From assembly GCA_002938115.1 (NCBI GenBank), contig PTKD01000078.1:1-8414 (forward strand): a stretch of DNA of 8,414 bases, given 5' to 3'. The stretch's first letter is position 1. Every line of letters begins with the position of its first letter. The notes under the pieces were generated by a model. The model made no database searches. It had not been told where the DNA came from and saw only the letters and a list, made by a program, of their open reading frames with translations. Positions 1 through 6,535 of the stretch are shown in pieces. Position numbers and translations under genes: made by a program. The DNA is from Alphaproteobacteria bacterium MarineAlpha9_Bin7. Its GTDB lineage: Bacteria > Pseudomonadota > Alphaproteobacteria > UBA7887.

Positions 1-10
1 GGAGTGTACT

Positions 11-1024
11 GTGCTGCGCTTGTCCGTTCTTGAACAATCAATTGCCACCGTCGGGTGCCCCAACGAGACAGCAATTTTTAATGCGGTAGAACTAGCCAAA
101 CATTGTGAAACACTCGGTTACGCGCGTTTTTGGGTATCTGAACACCACAATCATCCCACTATCGTTGGGACTGCTCCCGAAATTCTCATTGCGGCAATTG
201 CCACGTCTACAAAAACAATACGTGTTGGTAGTGCTGGTATTATGTTGCCGCACTATTCTGCGTTTAAGGTCGCTGAGCAATTCAGGGTGCTTGACGCTTT
301 GGCTCCTGGTAGAATTGATCTTGGGCTCGGTCGCGCCCCAGGTTCAGATGGCCGCACAGCTTTTGCACTCAATCCTCTCGCCAATGAGCGGCCTGCTCAG
401 TTCCCAGCTGATGTGCGTGATTTGATGGCCTGGGTGAGTGGAACTTCTTTACCAGAGAAACATCCTTTTTCTCGCCTTCAAGCCTTCCCCCAGGGTGATA
501 CGGTTCCCGAAATCTGGATTCTCGGCAGCTCCAATTACGGAGCACAAATCGCCGCCCATTTTGGTGTGCCCTATTGTTTCGCTTGGTTCTTTACTGATGG
601 TCAGGGTGCAGAGCAGGCCCTTGATATCTACCGCCAAACCTACCAGCCGAGTGGTCGGCATCCAAAGCCCCACACAGGGCTTTGTGTGTGGGCACTTGCC
701 GCCCGGACGGATGAGGAGGCGCAGTTTCACTACAGTTCACGAGCCAAGTGGCGCCTCTTTCGTGACCGCGGAGTTTTTTTGCCAATTGAGCCACCACACG
801 CGGCAGCGGCTTATCCGTTTACCGATTCTGAGGAGGAACGTATTTGTCGGGATCGCGCCAGTGCGTTTGTGGGTACTGGAAAAAAGGTAGCCGCACAGAT
901 CAATGCGTTGGCGGAAGAGCATGGCATAGACGAAATAGCAGTCGTCACGTGGGCTCACGATGAGGAGGCTCGCAGACTCAGCTATCAGCTTTTAGCGGAG
1001 GAGTGCGATCTGCAACCATTCTAG
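11..1024 (+). CDS. LLM-class flavin-dependent oxidoreductase (luciferase-like, YhbW/MsnO8-type)
   Basis: A 337-residue protein of the bacterial luciferase-like monooxygenase fold (a TIM barrel using FMNH2 or F420), group 1 type. Family blocks visible in order are WVSEHHN at 41-47, RVGSAGIMLPHYS at 71-83, KVAEQFRVLDALAPGRIDLG at 86-105 running into LGRAPGSD at 106-113, PEIWILGSSNYGAQIAA at 166-182, and a C-terminal AFVGTGKKVAAQI block at 286-298. The length is normal for the family. No signal peptide or membrane segment is seen, so it should be cytoplasmic. The start is GTG at 11, with GGAG at 1-4 spaced 6 bases away as a good ribosome site; an upstream extension cannot be seen because the window begins there. 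It converges on uvrA and has a hairpin terminator after it. The fold and family are secure, but the substrate is unknown: these enzymes are seldom characterised and may be oxidoreductases on diverse small molecules. Confidence 0.9.
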   Translation: MLRLSVLEQSIATVGCPNETAIFNAVELAKHCETLGYARFWVSEHHNHPTIVGTAPEILIAAIATSTKTIRVGSAGIMLPHYSAFKVAEQFRVLDALAPGRIDLGLGRAPGSDGRTAFALNPLANERPAQFPADVRDLMAWVSGTSLPEKHPFSRLQAFPQGDTVPEIWILGSSNYGAQIAAHFGVPYCFAWFFTDGQGAEQALDIYRQTYQPSGRHPKPHTGLCVWALAARTDEEAQFHYSSRAKWRLFRDRGVFLPIEPPHAAAAYPFTDSEEERICRDRASAFVGTGKKVAAQINALAEEHGIDEIAVVTWAHDEEARRLSYQLLAEECDLQPF

Positions 1025-1062
1025 CACCGATAAAAGAGAACAATGAAAAGCCCGATGAACAG

Positions 1063-1083
1063 GTGCCCTTAGGCGCTTTTCTT
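1063..1083 (+). terminator. Probable Rho-independent terminator of the flavin oxidoreductase gene
   Basis: The stem is GTGCC (1063-1067) paired with GGCGC (1072-1076), with one G-T wobble and a four-base CTTA loop, followed by TTTTCTT (1077-1083). It lies 38 bases after the TAG stop of the upstream gene. The stem is short, so efficiency may be modest. The hairpin contains the uvrA stop codon (1069-1071 on the opposite strand), so the two converging genes end against each other. Confidence 0.45.
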
Positions 1084-3936
1084 ACGTTTCTTTTTTGTTT
1101 CACAGACATTTAGCAGGCGGGAAAGATATTGACCTGTGTAGCTTTTAGACGTGGCCACGACGGTTTCTGGCGTGCCTTCGACAACAACGCGGCCCCCGCC
1201 ATCCCCTCCTTCGGGTCCCAAATCAACGATCCAATCGGCGGTTTTTATAACCTCAAGATTATGTTCAATTACCACCACTGTGTTCCCCGTTCCCACGAGG
1301 GAGTGAAGGACCTCCAGGAGTTTGCGCACGTCCTCAAAGTGTAGGCCGGTTGTTGGTTCATCGAGTATGTATAGGGTTTTCCCGGTCGCGCGTTTCGATA
1401 ATTCCTTCGCTAATTTGACGCGTTGAGCCTCGCCACCAGACAGAGTAGTAGCGGGCTGACCAACCTTGATATACCCAAGTCCCACGCGTTGCATCGTCTC
1501 AAGCTTGTCACGAATCGATGGAACCGCGTGGAAGAGTTCAGCAGCTTCGTCCACAGTCATGTCTAAAATGTGTGCGATAGAGCGGCCACGGTAGGTGATT
1601 TCAAGCGTCTCTCGGTTGTACCGTGCTCCCTGGCAATTGTCGCAGTTTACATACACATCGGGTAAGAAATGCATCTCAACCTTGATTACGCCCTCGCCCT
1701 GACACCCTTCGCAACGTCCGCCTTTGACGTTGAAAGAGAAGCGACCGGGTTTGTACCCGCGCGCAGCCGACTCAGGTAAACCCGCGAACCATTCCCGGAC
1801 CGGCGTGAAGAATCCAGTGTACGTAGCCGGGTTAGATCGAGGCGTACGACCGATAGGAGCCTGATTAATATCGACGACTTTATCGATTAATTCCAATCCT
1901 TCTAACGATTTATATGGTCCAGGATGGGTGCGGGCTCGGTTGAGCTGACGAGCAGCAGCCGGGTACAGCGTATCCACAACCAAGCTTGATTTTCCGCTAC
2001 CCGAGACACCCGTAACACAAATAAAATTTCCTAATGGAAATGTTACAGTGATCCCTGTCAGATTGTTGGCAGCAGCTCCAATTAGGGTTATCGCTTTATC
2101 GTTTCGGTCAACGCCTTTTCCTCGGGTCTCTGGTATAGGGATTTGGCGTTTCCTCGATAGATATTGGCCAGTTAGACTGTTGGCGCTAGCGATAATGTCT
2201 TTAGGGGAGCCACTGGCTACGATATGGCCACCCGACTCGCCGGCGCCTGGGCCCATGTCAATGATATGATCCGCGGCCACAATTGCTTCTTCATCGTGTT
2301 CAACCACGATCACAGTATTTCCAAGGTCCCGCAAATTGCGGAGGGTTTGTAATAAGCGAGCGTTGTCGCGTTGGTGCAGACCAATTGAAGGCTCATCGAG
2401 CACGTAAAGTACGCCAGTCAGACCGGATCCGATCTGGGAGGCCAACCGTATGCGTTGGCTTTCACCACCTGATAGAGTGCCCGACTTGCGGGATAAACCA
2501 AGATAGTCCAGGCCCACATCAACCAAGAAGCCTAACCGAAGGTTTATTTCTCTAAGAATACGAACTGCGATTTGTTGTTGCTTGAGAGTGAGTTTCGACT
2601 CAACCTCGGAAAACCATTTTGCCGCTTCCTCTATTGATTGGTTAGCGGTCTCGCTAATGTGTCGGCCACCTATCTTCACGGCAAGAGCCTCAGGCTTAAG
2701 GCGAGACCCGCCGCAATCTTCGCATTCGAAGTCGCTTTGAAATCGGCTGAGTTCCTCCCGCAGCCAAGAGTTGTCTGTTTCGTTCAAACGACGTTCCAGA
2801 TTCGGAATTACACCCTCGAAGGGTCGATTGGTCGTATACCTTCGGACACCATCGTCATAAGTGATGGGTACCGTCTCTTTGCCGGAGCCACATAAGGTAA
2901 TGTCGTGTGCTTTTTTTGATAGCTCTTTGTAGGGTTTGTTAACACTGAATTTGTAATAACTAGCGAGGCCTTGCAGTGCTTGCTGATAATATCGACTGGA
3001 GGTGTTTGTCCAGGGCTGGATTGCTCCTTCCCGGAGGCTCTTGCCGGTATCTGGCACAACCAGATCCGGATCAAAATATGCAATAGTGCCTATTCCGTCG
3101 CAGTTTGGGCAGGCCCCAAACGGGCTATTGAACGAAAATAACCGTGGTTCGATTTCGTCAATAGTAAAGCCAGATACCGGACACGAAAAACGTGCGGAGT
3201 ACGTGGTCCGCTCCCCAGTCTCCGCGTTCTCCGTAAATAAAAGGCCGTCACTCAGTTCTAATGCAGTTTCGACACTGTCGGCCAAGCGGACCGATAGTTC
3301 TTTGCTTACCACAATCCGGTCAACCACTACCTCTATATCGTGTTTTTTGTTTCGATCGAGCGCAGGAGTGTCATCGATCTGGTAGATTTCGCCATCGATT
3401 TTTAAGCGCTGAAACCCACGTTTCATGAGCATAGCGATTTCTTTGCGATATTCACCCTTTCGGCCTCGGACAATCGGAGCCAGTAAATAAAGACGAGCAC
3501 TTTGGGGCGATTTCAGAATTCCATCCACCATCTGACTCACGGTCTGGCTTTCAATTGGCAATCCGGTGGTTGGTGAATAAGGTACCCCCACCCGAGCGTA
3601 TAAGAGGCGCATGTAGTCATATATCTCAGTTACTGTGCCTACAGTGGATCGGGGGTTACGGGAGGTAGTCTTTTGGTCGATTGCTATGGCTGGAGAGAGC
3701 CCCTCAATTGACTCCACGTCTGGTTTCTCCATTAGCTCAAGGAATTGGCGTGCATAAGCGGATAGGCTTTCGACGTAGCGTCTTTGTCCTTCCGCGTATA
3801 TCGTGTCAAAAGCAAGTGATGACTTCCCCGATCCCGATAGGCCTGTTATCACCGTCAGGCTGTTGCGTGGCAGTGCCAGATCAATATTCTTGAGATTATG
3901 CTCTTTGGCGCCGGTGACCCGGATTTCGTTGTCCAT
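1069..3936 (-). CDS. uvrA: Excinuclease ABC subunit UvrA (DNA damage recognition ATPase)
   Basis: UvrA, the dimeric ATPase that finds bulky DNA lesions and loads UvrB in nucleotide excision repair. From the ATG at 3936 it has 955 residues, a full-length family size. Two ABC modules are intact. The first has Walker A GLSGSGKS at 32-39, signature LSGGESQ at 488-494 and Walker B LDEP at 513-516. The second has Walker A GVSGSGKS at 643-650, signature LSGGEAQ at 832-838 and Walker B LDEP at 858-861. The C-terminal zinc module is complete (C742, C745, C765, C768). The N-terminal zinc region has only three cysteines (C252, C276, C279), with serine at 255 (CPVSGF), a form I remember from alphaproteobacterial UvrA. 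A TTG four codons upstream (3948) is open, but the ATG gives the usual MDNEIRVTGAKEHNL start. A weak GAG lies 5 bases before the ATG. It is divergent from ssb. The basic tail KKKRKKSA is unremarkable. Confidence 0.98.
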   Translation of the reverse strand: MDNEIRVTGAKEHNLKNIDLALPRNSLTVITGLSGSGKSSLAFDTIYAEGQRRYVESLSAYARQFLELMEKPDVESIEGLSPAIAIDQKTTSRNPRSTVGTVTEIYDYMRLLYARVGVPYSPTTGLPIESQTVSQMVDGILKSPQSARLYLLAPIVRGRKGEYRKEIAMLMKRGFQRLKIDGEIYQIDDTPALDRNKKHDIEVVVDRIVVSKELSVRLADSVETALELSDGLLFTENAETGERTTYSARFSCPVSGFTIDEIEPRLFSFNSPFGACPNCDGIGTIAYFDPDLVVPDTGKSLREGAIQPWTNTSSRYYQQALQGLASYYKFSVNKPYKELSKKAHDITLCGSGKETVPITYDDGVRRYTTNRPFEGVIPNLERRLNETDNSWLREELSRFQSDFECEDCGGSRLKPEALAVKIGGRHISETANQSIEEAAKWFSEVESKLTLKQQQIAVRILREINLRLGFLVDVGLDYLGLSRKSGTLSGGESQRIRLASQIGSGLTGVLYVLDEPSIGLHQRDNARLLQTLRNLRDLGNTVIVVEHDEEAIVAADHIIDMGPGAGESGGHIVASGSPKDIIASANSLTGQYLSRKRQIPIPETRGKGVDRNDKAITLIGAAANNLTGITVTFPLGNFICVTGVSGSGKSSLVVDTLYPAAARQLNRARTHPGPYKSLEGLELIDKVVDINQAPIGRTPRSNPATYTGFFTPVREWFAGLPESAARGYKPGRFSFNVKGGRCEGCQGEGVIKVEMHFLPDVYVNCDNCQGARYNRETLEITYRGRSIAHILDMTVDEAAELFHAVPSIRDKLETMQRVGLGYIKVGQPATTLSGGEAQRVKLAKELSKRATGKTLYILDEPTTGLHFEDVRKLLEVLHSLVGTGNTVVVIEHNLEVIKTADWIVDLGPEGGDGGGRVVVEGTPETVVATSKSYTGQYLSRLLNVCETKKKRKKSA

Positions 3937-4124
3937 TGCTCGAATCAAGTGTGAAGGTTGGTCTGCAATCGTATTGCTGCCTCATGTCGTGTGCGACGGC
4001 AAGTCCGATCTTATCATCGAGTCTCCCAAAACTTATCGAAGATCTTTATGTGAATATGATTTTTTGTTTTTCGCAGGCTCACTTGTTTTGAAGTGCAGGC
4101 TGGCGGTAACCTCGCTGGTGCGGT

Positions 4125-4130
4125 TATAAT
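4125..4130 (+). promoter_or_regulatory. Candidate -10 element (TATAAT) of the ssb promoter
   Basis: A perfect TATAAT lies 57 bases before the ssb ATG, followed by an AT-rich stretch (4131-4144). No good TTGACA-like -35 is found at 16-18 bases spacing, and there is no extended -10 TG, so this is a candidate only. It would give a leader of about 50 bases. Confidence 0.4.
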
Positions 4131-4146
4131 CTATTTTTTAATTGTA

Positions 4147-4164
4147 GCTGCTGGATAGTGCAGC
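4147..4164 (+). promoter_or_regulatory. Possible stem-loop in the ssb leader
   Basis: GCTGC (4147-4151) can pair perfectly with GCAGC (4160-4164) around an eight-base loop, between the candidate -10 and the ssb ribosome site. A five-base stem is easily expected by chance, so a function is speculative. Confidence 0.15.
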
Positions 4165-4177
4165 ACATACTTAGCGT

Positions 4178-4181
4178 GGGG
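4178..4181 (+). promoter_or_regulatory. Ribosome binding site deciding the ssb start
   Basis: GGGG spaced 6 bases from the ATG at 4188. The open frame extends upstream to an ATG at 4158, but those extra ten residues (MQHILSVGQH) have no purine-rich site in front and are not like the SSB N-terminus, whereas MAGSVNKV is. This selects 4188. Confidence 0.55.
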
Positions 4182-4187
4182 CAGCAT

Positions 4188-4640
4188 ATGGCGGGAAGTG
4201 TCAATAAAGTCATACTGATAGGCAATCTCGGGCGGGATCCTGAGGCCCGGGCAATGCAAAGTGGCGATAAGGTAGCCAATTTGTCGGTCGCGACCAGTGA
4301 AAACTGGCGTGATCGCCAGACTGGAGAACGGCGCGAAAAGACCGAGTGGCACCGGGTGGTTATTTTTGATCAGAACTTGGTGGAAATTGCGGAAAAATAC
4401 CTACAGAAAGGCTCAAAGGTATACCTTGAAGGGCAACTCCAGACCCGCAAGTGGACGGACCAGTCGGGTCAGGAAAAGTATACGACCGAGGTAGTACTTC
4501 AACGTTTTCGTAGCACCCTGACCATGTTGGATTCGCGTGCGGATTCGGGCGCAGGCGGTGATTATGCCTCGTCTTCTGGCAGCGAGGTTGGTGACGCGCC
4601 ATCCACCCCCGCGGATTTTGACGACGAAATACCATTTTAG
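4188..4640 (+). CDS. ssb: Single-stranded DNA-binding protein SSB
   Basis: A 150-residue SSB that coats single-stranded DNA as a tetramer in replication, recombination and repair. Residues 1 to about 113 form the OB fold: MAGSVNKVILIGNLGRDPEA at the start, the conserved tryptophans W40, W54 and W89 that stack on DNA bases, and GSKVYLEGQLQTRKW at 75-89. Residues about 118-142 form a short, low-complexity Gly/Ser/Asp linker. The last eight residues, DFDDEIPF, are the acidic tip that docks partner proteins such as DNA polymerase III chi, RecO or PriA in other bacteria. The ATG at 4188 is chosen over 4158 on family alignment and a GGGG site. The linker is rather short compared with many SSBs, but the protein is complete. 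The gene is divergent from uvrA across 251 bases, a conserved arrangement in proteobacteria. The WRDRQTGERREKTEWHRVVI block is strongly alphaproteobacterial in type. Confidence 0.97.
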   Translation: MAGSVNKVILIGNLGRDPEARAMQSGDKVANLSVATSENWRDRQTGERREKTEWHRVVIFDQNLVEIAEKYLQKGSKVYLEGQLQTRKWTDQSGQEKYTTEVVLQRFRSTLTMLDSRADSGAGGDYASSSGSEVGDAPSTPADFDDEIPF

Positions 4641-4809
4641 GCTGGTTTACTTCTTCTTTTCCAGGTGTGGTCGTTCTTACGTGCCGACGTGGCATTTCTA
4701 GTGCCTGAGTAGGCTTTGCATGTCGAATTTGTCATATGCTCGTACTCTGTGCAGCGAACCTAGGTAACCGGAGATAAATCGGTCTGGTCGTTGAGGTGAG
4801 GCAGCATAT
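4641..4809. other. Intergenic region between converging ssb and pterin dehydratase genes
   Basis: There are 169 bases between two stop codons. I find no open gene. The only structure is a set of three short mutually complementary segments, TGCC (4682-4685), GGCA (4691-4694) and TGCC (4702-4705), which could form one of two four-base-pair hairpins. No T-run follows, so a terminator is not supported. Confidence 0.4.
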
Positions 4810-5151
4810 CTAATTTGCGTTGAGGAACCCGTTTATTTTCACGGCCATAATGAAATCATTCTCGTGCAATCCTTTAATTTTTTTGGTCTGCAAGGATATG
4901 TTGGCGTAGCCCCAACCAAACGAGACATCGGGATGGTGGCCTTCGTGTTCCGCAAGTGCGCCGACCTTCTGCACGAAATCCATCGACTCTCTAAAATCAC
5001 TAAAGGCGTATTCGCGCAAGATCAAGGTACCGCCTTCTAAAAGTTGCCAGCCTTCGGTTTGAGCTAGGTAATGGTTGGCTTCTTCAGGCGTGAGTGGCGG
5101 GATGCCGCCTTGGCAGGGAGTGCATGTTTTCGTGTTGAGAGAATCCGTCAT
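4810..5151 (-). CDS. phhB: 4a-hydroxytetrahydrobiopterin dehydratase (pterin-4a-carbinolamine dehydratase)
   Basis: A 113-residue cytoplasmic enzyme that dehydrates 4a-hydroxytetrahydrobiopterin to quinonoid dihydrobiopterin, regenerating the pterin cofactor of aromatic amino acid hydroxylases. The active-site signature is visible: E68-x3-H72-H73-P74, then W80/Y82, H96 and D99 (EHEGHHPDVSFGWGYANI, then GLHENDF). The N-terminal CTPCQGGIPPLTPEEA and the GWQLLEGG block are also typical, and the length equals the family norm. The ATG at 5151 has GGAG (5161-5164 on the complement) nine bases upstream, a convincing start. A TAAAAT hexamer at 5178-5183 (complement) could be a -10, but no clear -35 accompanies it. 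The gene lies 106 bases downstream of the DOPA dioxygenase family gene on the same strand. No phenylalanine hydroxylase gene is in the window, and many bacteria carry this enzyme without one, so its physiological partner here is unknown. Confidence 0.95.
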   Translation of the reverse strand: MTDSLNTKTCTPCQGGIPPLTPEEANHYLAQTEGWQLLEGGTLILREYAFSDFRESMDFVQKVGALAEHEGHHPDVSFGWGYANISLQTKKIKGLHENDFIMAVKINGFLNAN

Positions 5152-5257
5152 ATTTGTGATCTCCAGTCTTCAGTAGAATTTTAGGCATACATCGGGCCCG
5201 TCATAAAGAAACGTTTAACATAACAGTAGGTGGCAGTAGTTCCAGCCGGCACACGGC

Positions 5258-5632
5258 TTAACTGGCGTTGTCAAGCTCATCTAGACGCAGCCTAAGTTTG
5301 TTTCCTAGCCAGATAGCGTGATCGGTGTGGTCGCCCAGACTTGACCCTGTGTTGGGATGAATGAGGATATCAAGGCCACGTCTATTAATCAGCAACCAGG
5401 GAACGATTCTGGCAAACACATCATTCTCGAACGCAACCTGAAACATAGCCTGCGGGTGCGGACCTACTGGTTTCTCCCGCCAGCGCCCCATTCTCATTAC
5501 GAATCGCTGTTCGATTTCTTCACGCAGGGCTTCCGCAATATGTCTGTTTGCATCATCATAGTATATGTGGGCATGATAATTTTCGATTGTCACGGCAGAC
5601 CTTGTCTCTGTTGTGCGTTGCTTAGCTGGCAT
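5258..5632 (-). CDS. DOPA 4,5-dioxygenase family protein
   Basis: A 124-residue protein of the small DOPA 4,5-dioxygenase family, related to the fungal and cyanobacterial enzymes that open the catechol ring of L-DOPA extradiolically to give betalain-type seco-DOPA products. Family motifs seen are YHAHIYYD (H20, H22), VGPHPQAMFQV (H59), and LDILIHPNTG followed by DHTDHAIWLG (H92, H102, H105). These histidines are candidate Fe(II) ligands and acid-base residues. It is short and soluble, with no signal peptide. The frame stays open to a TTG at 5707, but that would overlap the NifU-like gene start, and the extra 25 residues are not conserved-looking. The ATG at 5632, 19 codons before YHAHIYY, is preferred even though its ribosome site is poor. 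A TATAAT at 5654-5659 on this strand also fits a start at 5632. The substrate is uncertain: bacterial members are mostly uncharacterised, and any catechol is possible. Confidence 0.88.
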   Translation of the reverse strand: MPAKQRTTETRSAVTIENYHAHIYYDDANRHIAEALREEIEQRFVMRMGRWREKPVGPHPQAMFQVAFENDVFARIVPWLLINRRGLDILIHPNTGSSLGDHTDHAIWLGNKLRLRLDELDNAS

Positions 5633-5653
5633 TAAGGTGTCAGATTGGGGTTG

Positions 5654-5659
5654 ATTATA
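5654..5659 (-). promoter_or_regulatory. Candidate -10 element for the DOPA dioxygenase family gene
   Basis: TATAAT on the - strand (5659 to 5654) in the 63-base divergent gap, 21 bases before the ATG at 5632. A TTGGCA hexamer (5678 to 5673) resembles a -35, but the spacing is only 13 bases, so the pair is not a proper promoter. The same bases read TATAAC on the + strand (5656-5661), 34 bases before the NifU-like gene, so they could serve either direction. Confidence 0.3.
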
Positions 5660-5695
5660 ACGAACATGTCTATGCCAATGGAATGGGTACACTAA

Positions 5696-6526
5696 ATGTT
5701 TATTCAAACAGAAATTACGTCTGATCCAGACTTAATTAAATTTCTGCCTGGGAAAGCAGTATTGGAAGGGAAAGAGGTAACTTTTTCTGACCCCGTCTCC
5801 GCTGAACGATCGCCGCTTGCTGCACGTCTGTTTGACGTTGAAGCGGTAACCGGAGTTAGGTTTGGTGCAGATTTTATTGGTGTCACAAAACTCAAAGACG
5901 GTGACTGGCAGTTAATGAAGCCGGCAATCTTGGGCGCCATCATGGAGCACTACGTGGCGGGTTTGCCGATGATCACAGATGGCGAGGTTGAGGTGGAAGA
6001 AGACTTTGATTCCGTCGATGCAGAGCTCGTCACGGAAATCAAGGAACTACTGTCTACCCGAGTTGGTCCGGCAATTACAGAAAGCGGTGGCGAGGTAAAA
6101 TTTCGTGGCTATCGAGAAGGCAGAGTCATCGTGGAATTGTCAGGATCTGCAAATAGCTATCGTACGGGAATTGAGAATTTATTGCGTCACTACGTAGCCG
6201 AATTTGTCGAGTTAGTGGACTACCGTGATAGCAAACCGAAACCCGGACTCCAAACAGAGAATGGAAAGGCTGTGCGGCGGTTGCTTGATGAACGAATTAA
6301 TCCGTCGGTGGCTACGCACGGTGGCCACATCGCTTTGGTCGATGTCCAGGAAGACACGGTCTACATTCGACTTGAGGGGGGTTGCCAAGGTTGTGGCATG
6401 GCTGATGTGACCCTGAAGCAGGGTGTGGAGGTTGAAATCAAGAAGGAGGTCCCGTCAATTGCACATGTTTTGGATGTGACCGATCACGACGGTGGTGCGA
6501 ATCCATATTATCAGCCGGGTAAATAA
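5696..6526 (+). CDS. Three-domain NifU-like Fe-S scaffold: Nfu N-domain, degenerate NifU domain, intact NifU domain
   Basis: A 276-residue protein, longer than the usual alphaproteobacterial NifU/Nfu (about 185-190). Residues 1 to about 90 are the Nfu N-terminal domain (MFIQTEITSDPDLIKFLPGK, SPLAARLFDVEAVTGV, FIGVTK). Residues about 107-172 are a NifU-type domain (IKELLSTRVGPAITESGGEV, GIENLLRHYV), but the expected CxxC loop is missing: VELSGSANSYRT (146-157) runs straight to GIENLL. Residues about 186-262 are a second NifU-type domain with an intact motif, GGCQGCGMADVTLKQGVE, where C230 and C233 would bridge a [4Fe-4S] cluster between two subunits. The tail DVTDHDGGANPYY is typical of a different Nfu subgroup. 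It likely delivers Fe-S clusters to client enzymes. The obvious client is the radical SAM protein starting 9 bases later. Start ATG 5696; GGG at 5685-5687 is a weak ribosome site. This is probably not canonical NfuA, so no symbol is given. Confidence 0.92.
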   Translation: MFIQTEITSDPDLIKFLPGKAVLEGKEVTFSDPVSAERSPLAARLFDVEAVTGVRFGADFIGVTKLKDGDWQLMKPAILGAIMEHYVAGLPMITDGEVEVEEDFDSVDAELVTEIKELLSTRVGPAITESGGEVKFRGYREGRVIVELSGSANSYRTGIENLLRHYVAEFVELVDYRDSKPKPGLQTENGKAVRRLLDERINPSVATHGGHIALVDVQEDTVYIRLEGGCQGCGMADVTLKQGVEVEIKKEVPSIAHVLDVTDHDGGANPYYQPGK

Positions 6527-6535
6527 ATCTGGGTC

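Noticed and set aside
3002..3385. Open frame of 127 codons antisense to uvrA
   Set aside because: It lies wholly inside the conserved uvrA coding sequence on the other strand and shows no recognisable domain. It is a shadow of uvrA codons, as are the other antisense frames in the window.
3937..3948. TTG start giving UvrA four extra residues
   Set aside because: No ribosome site precedes it, and the ATG at 3936 gives the standard UvrA N-terminus.
4682..4705. TGCC/GGCA/TGCC alternate hairpins after ssb, as an attenuator or terminator
   Set aside because: Stems are only four base pairs, and no T-run or downstream gene on that strand would make use of them.
5193..5200. Palindrome CGGGCCCG upstream of the pterin dehydratase as an operator
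   Set aside because: Eight bases is too short, no second copy is found nearby, and no known regulator site is recognised.
5633..5707. Longer form of the dioxygenase family protein from TTG 5707
   Set aside because: It would overlap the NifU-like start codon, and the 25 added residues look like translated promoter region, including the TATAAT.
6131..6166. Frameshift or sequencing error explaining the missing CxxC in the first NifU module
   Set aside because: Both sides align in the same frame and the missing piece is a whole number of codons, so an in-frame deletion fits better.
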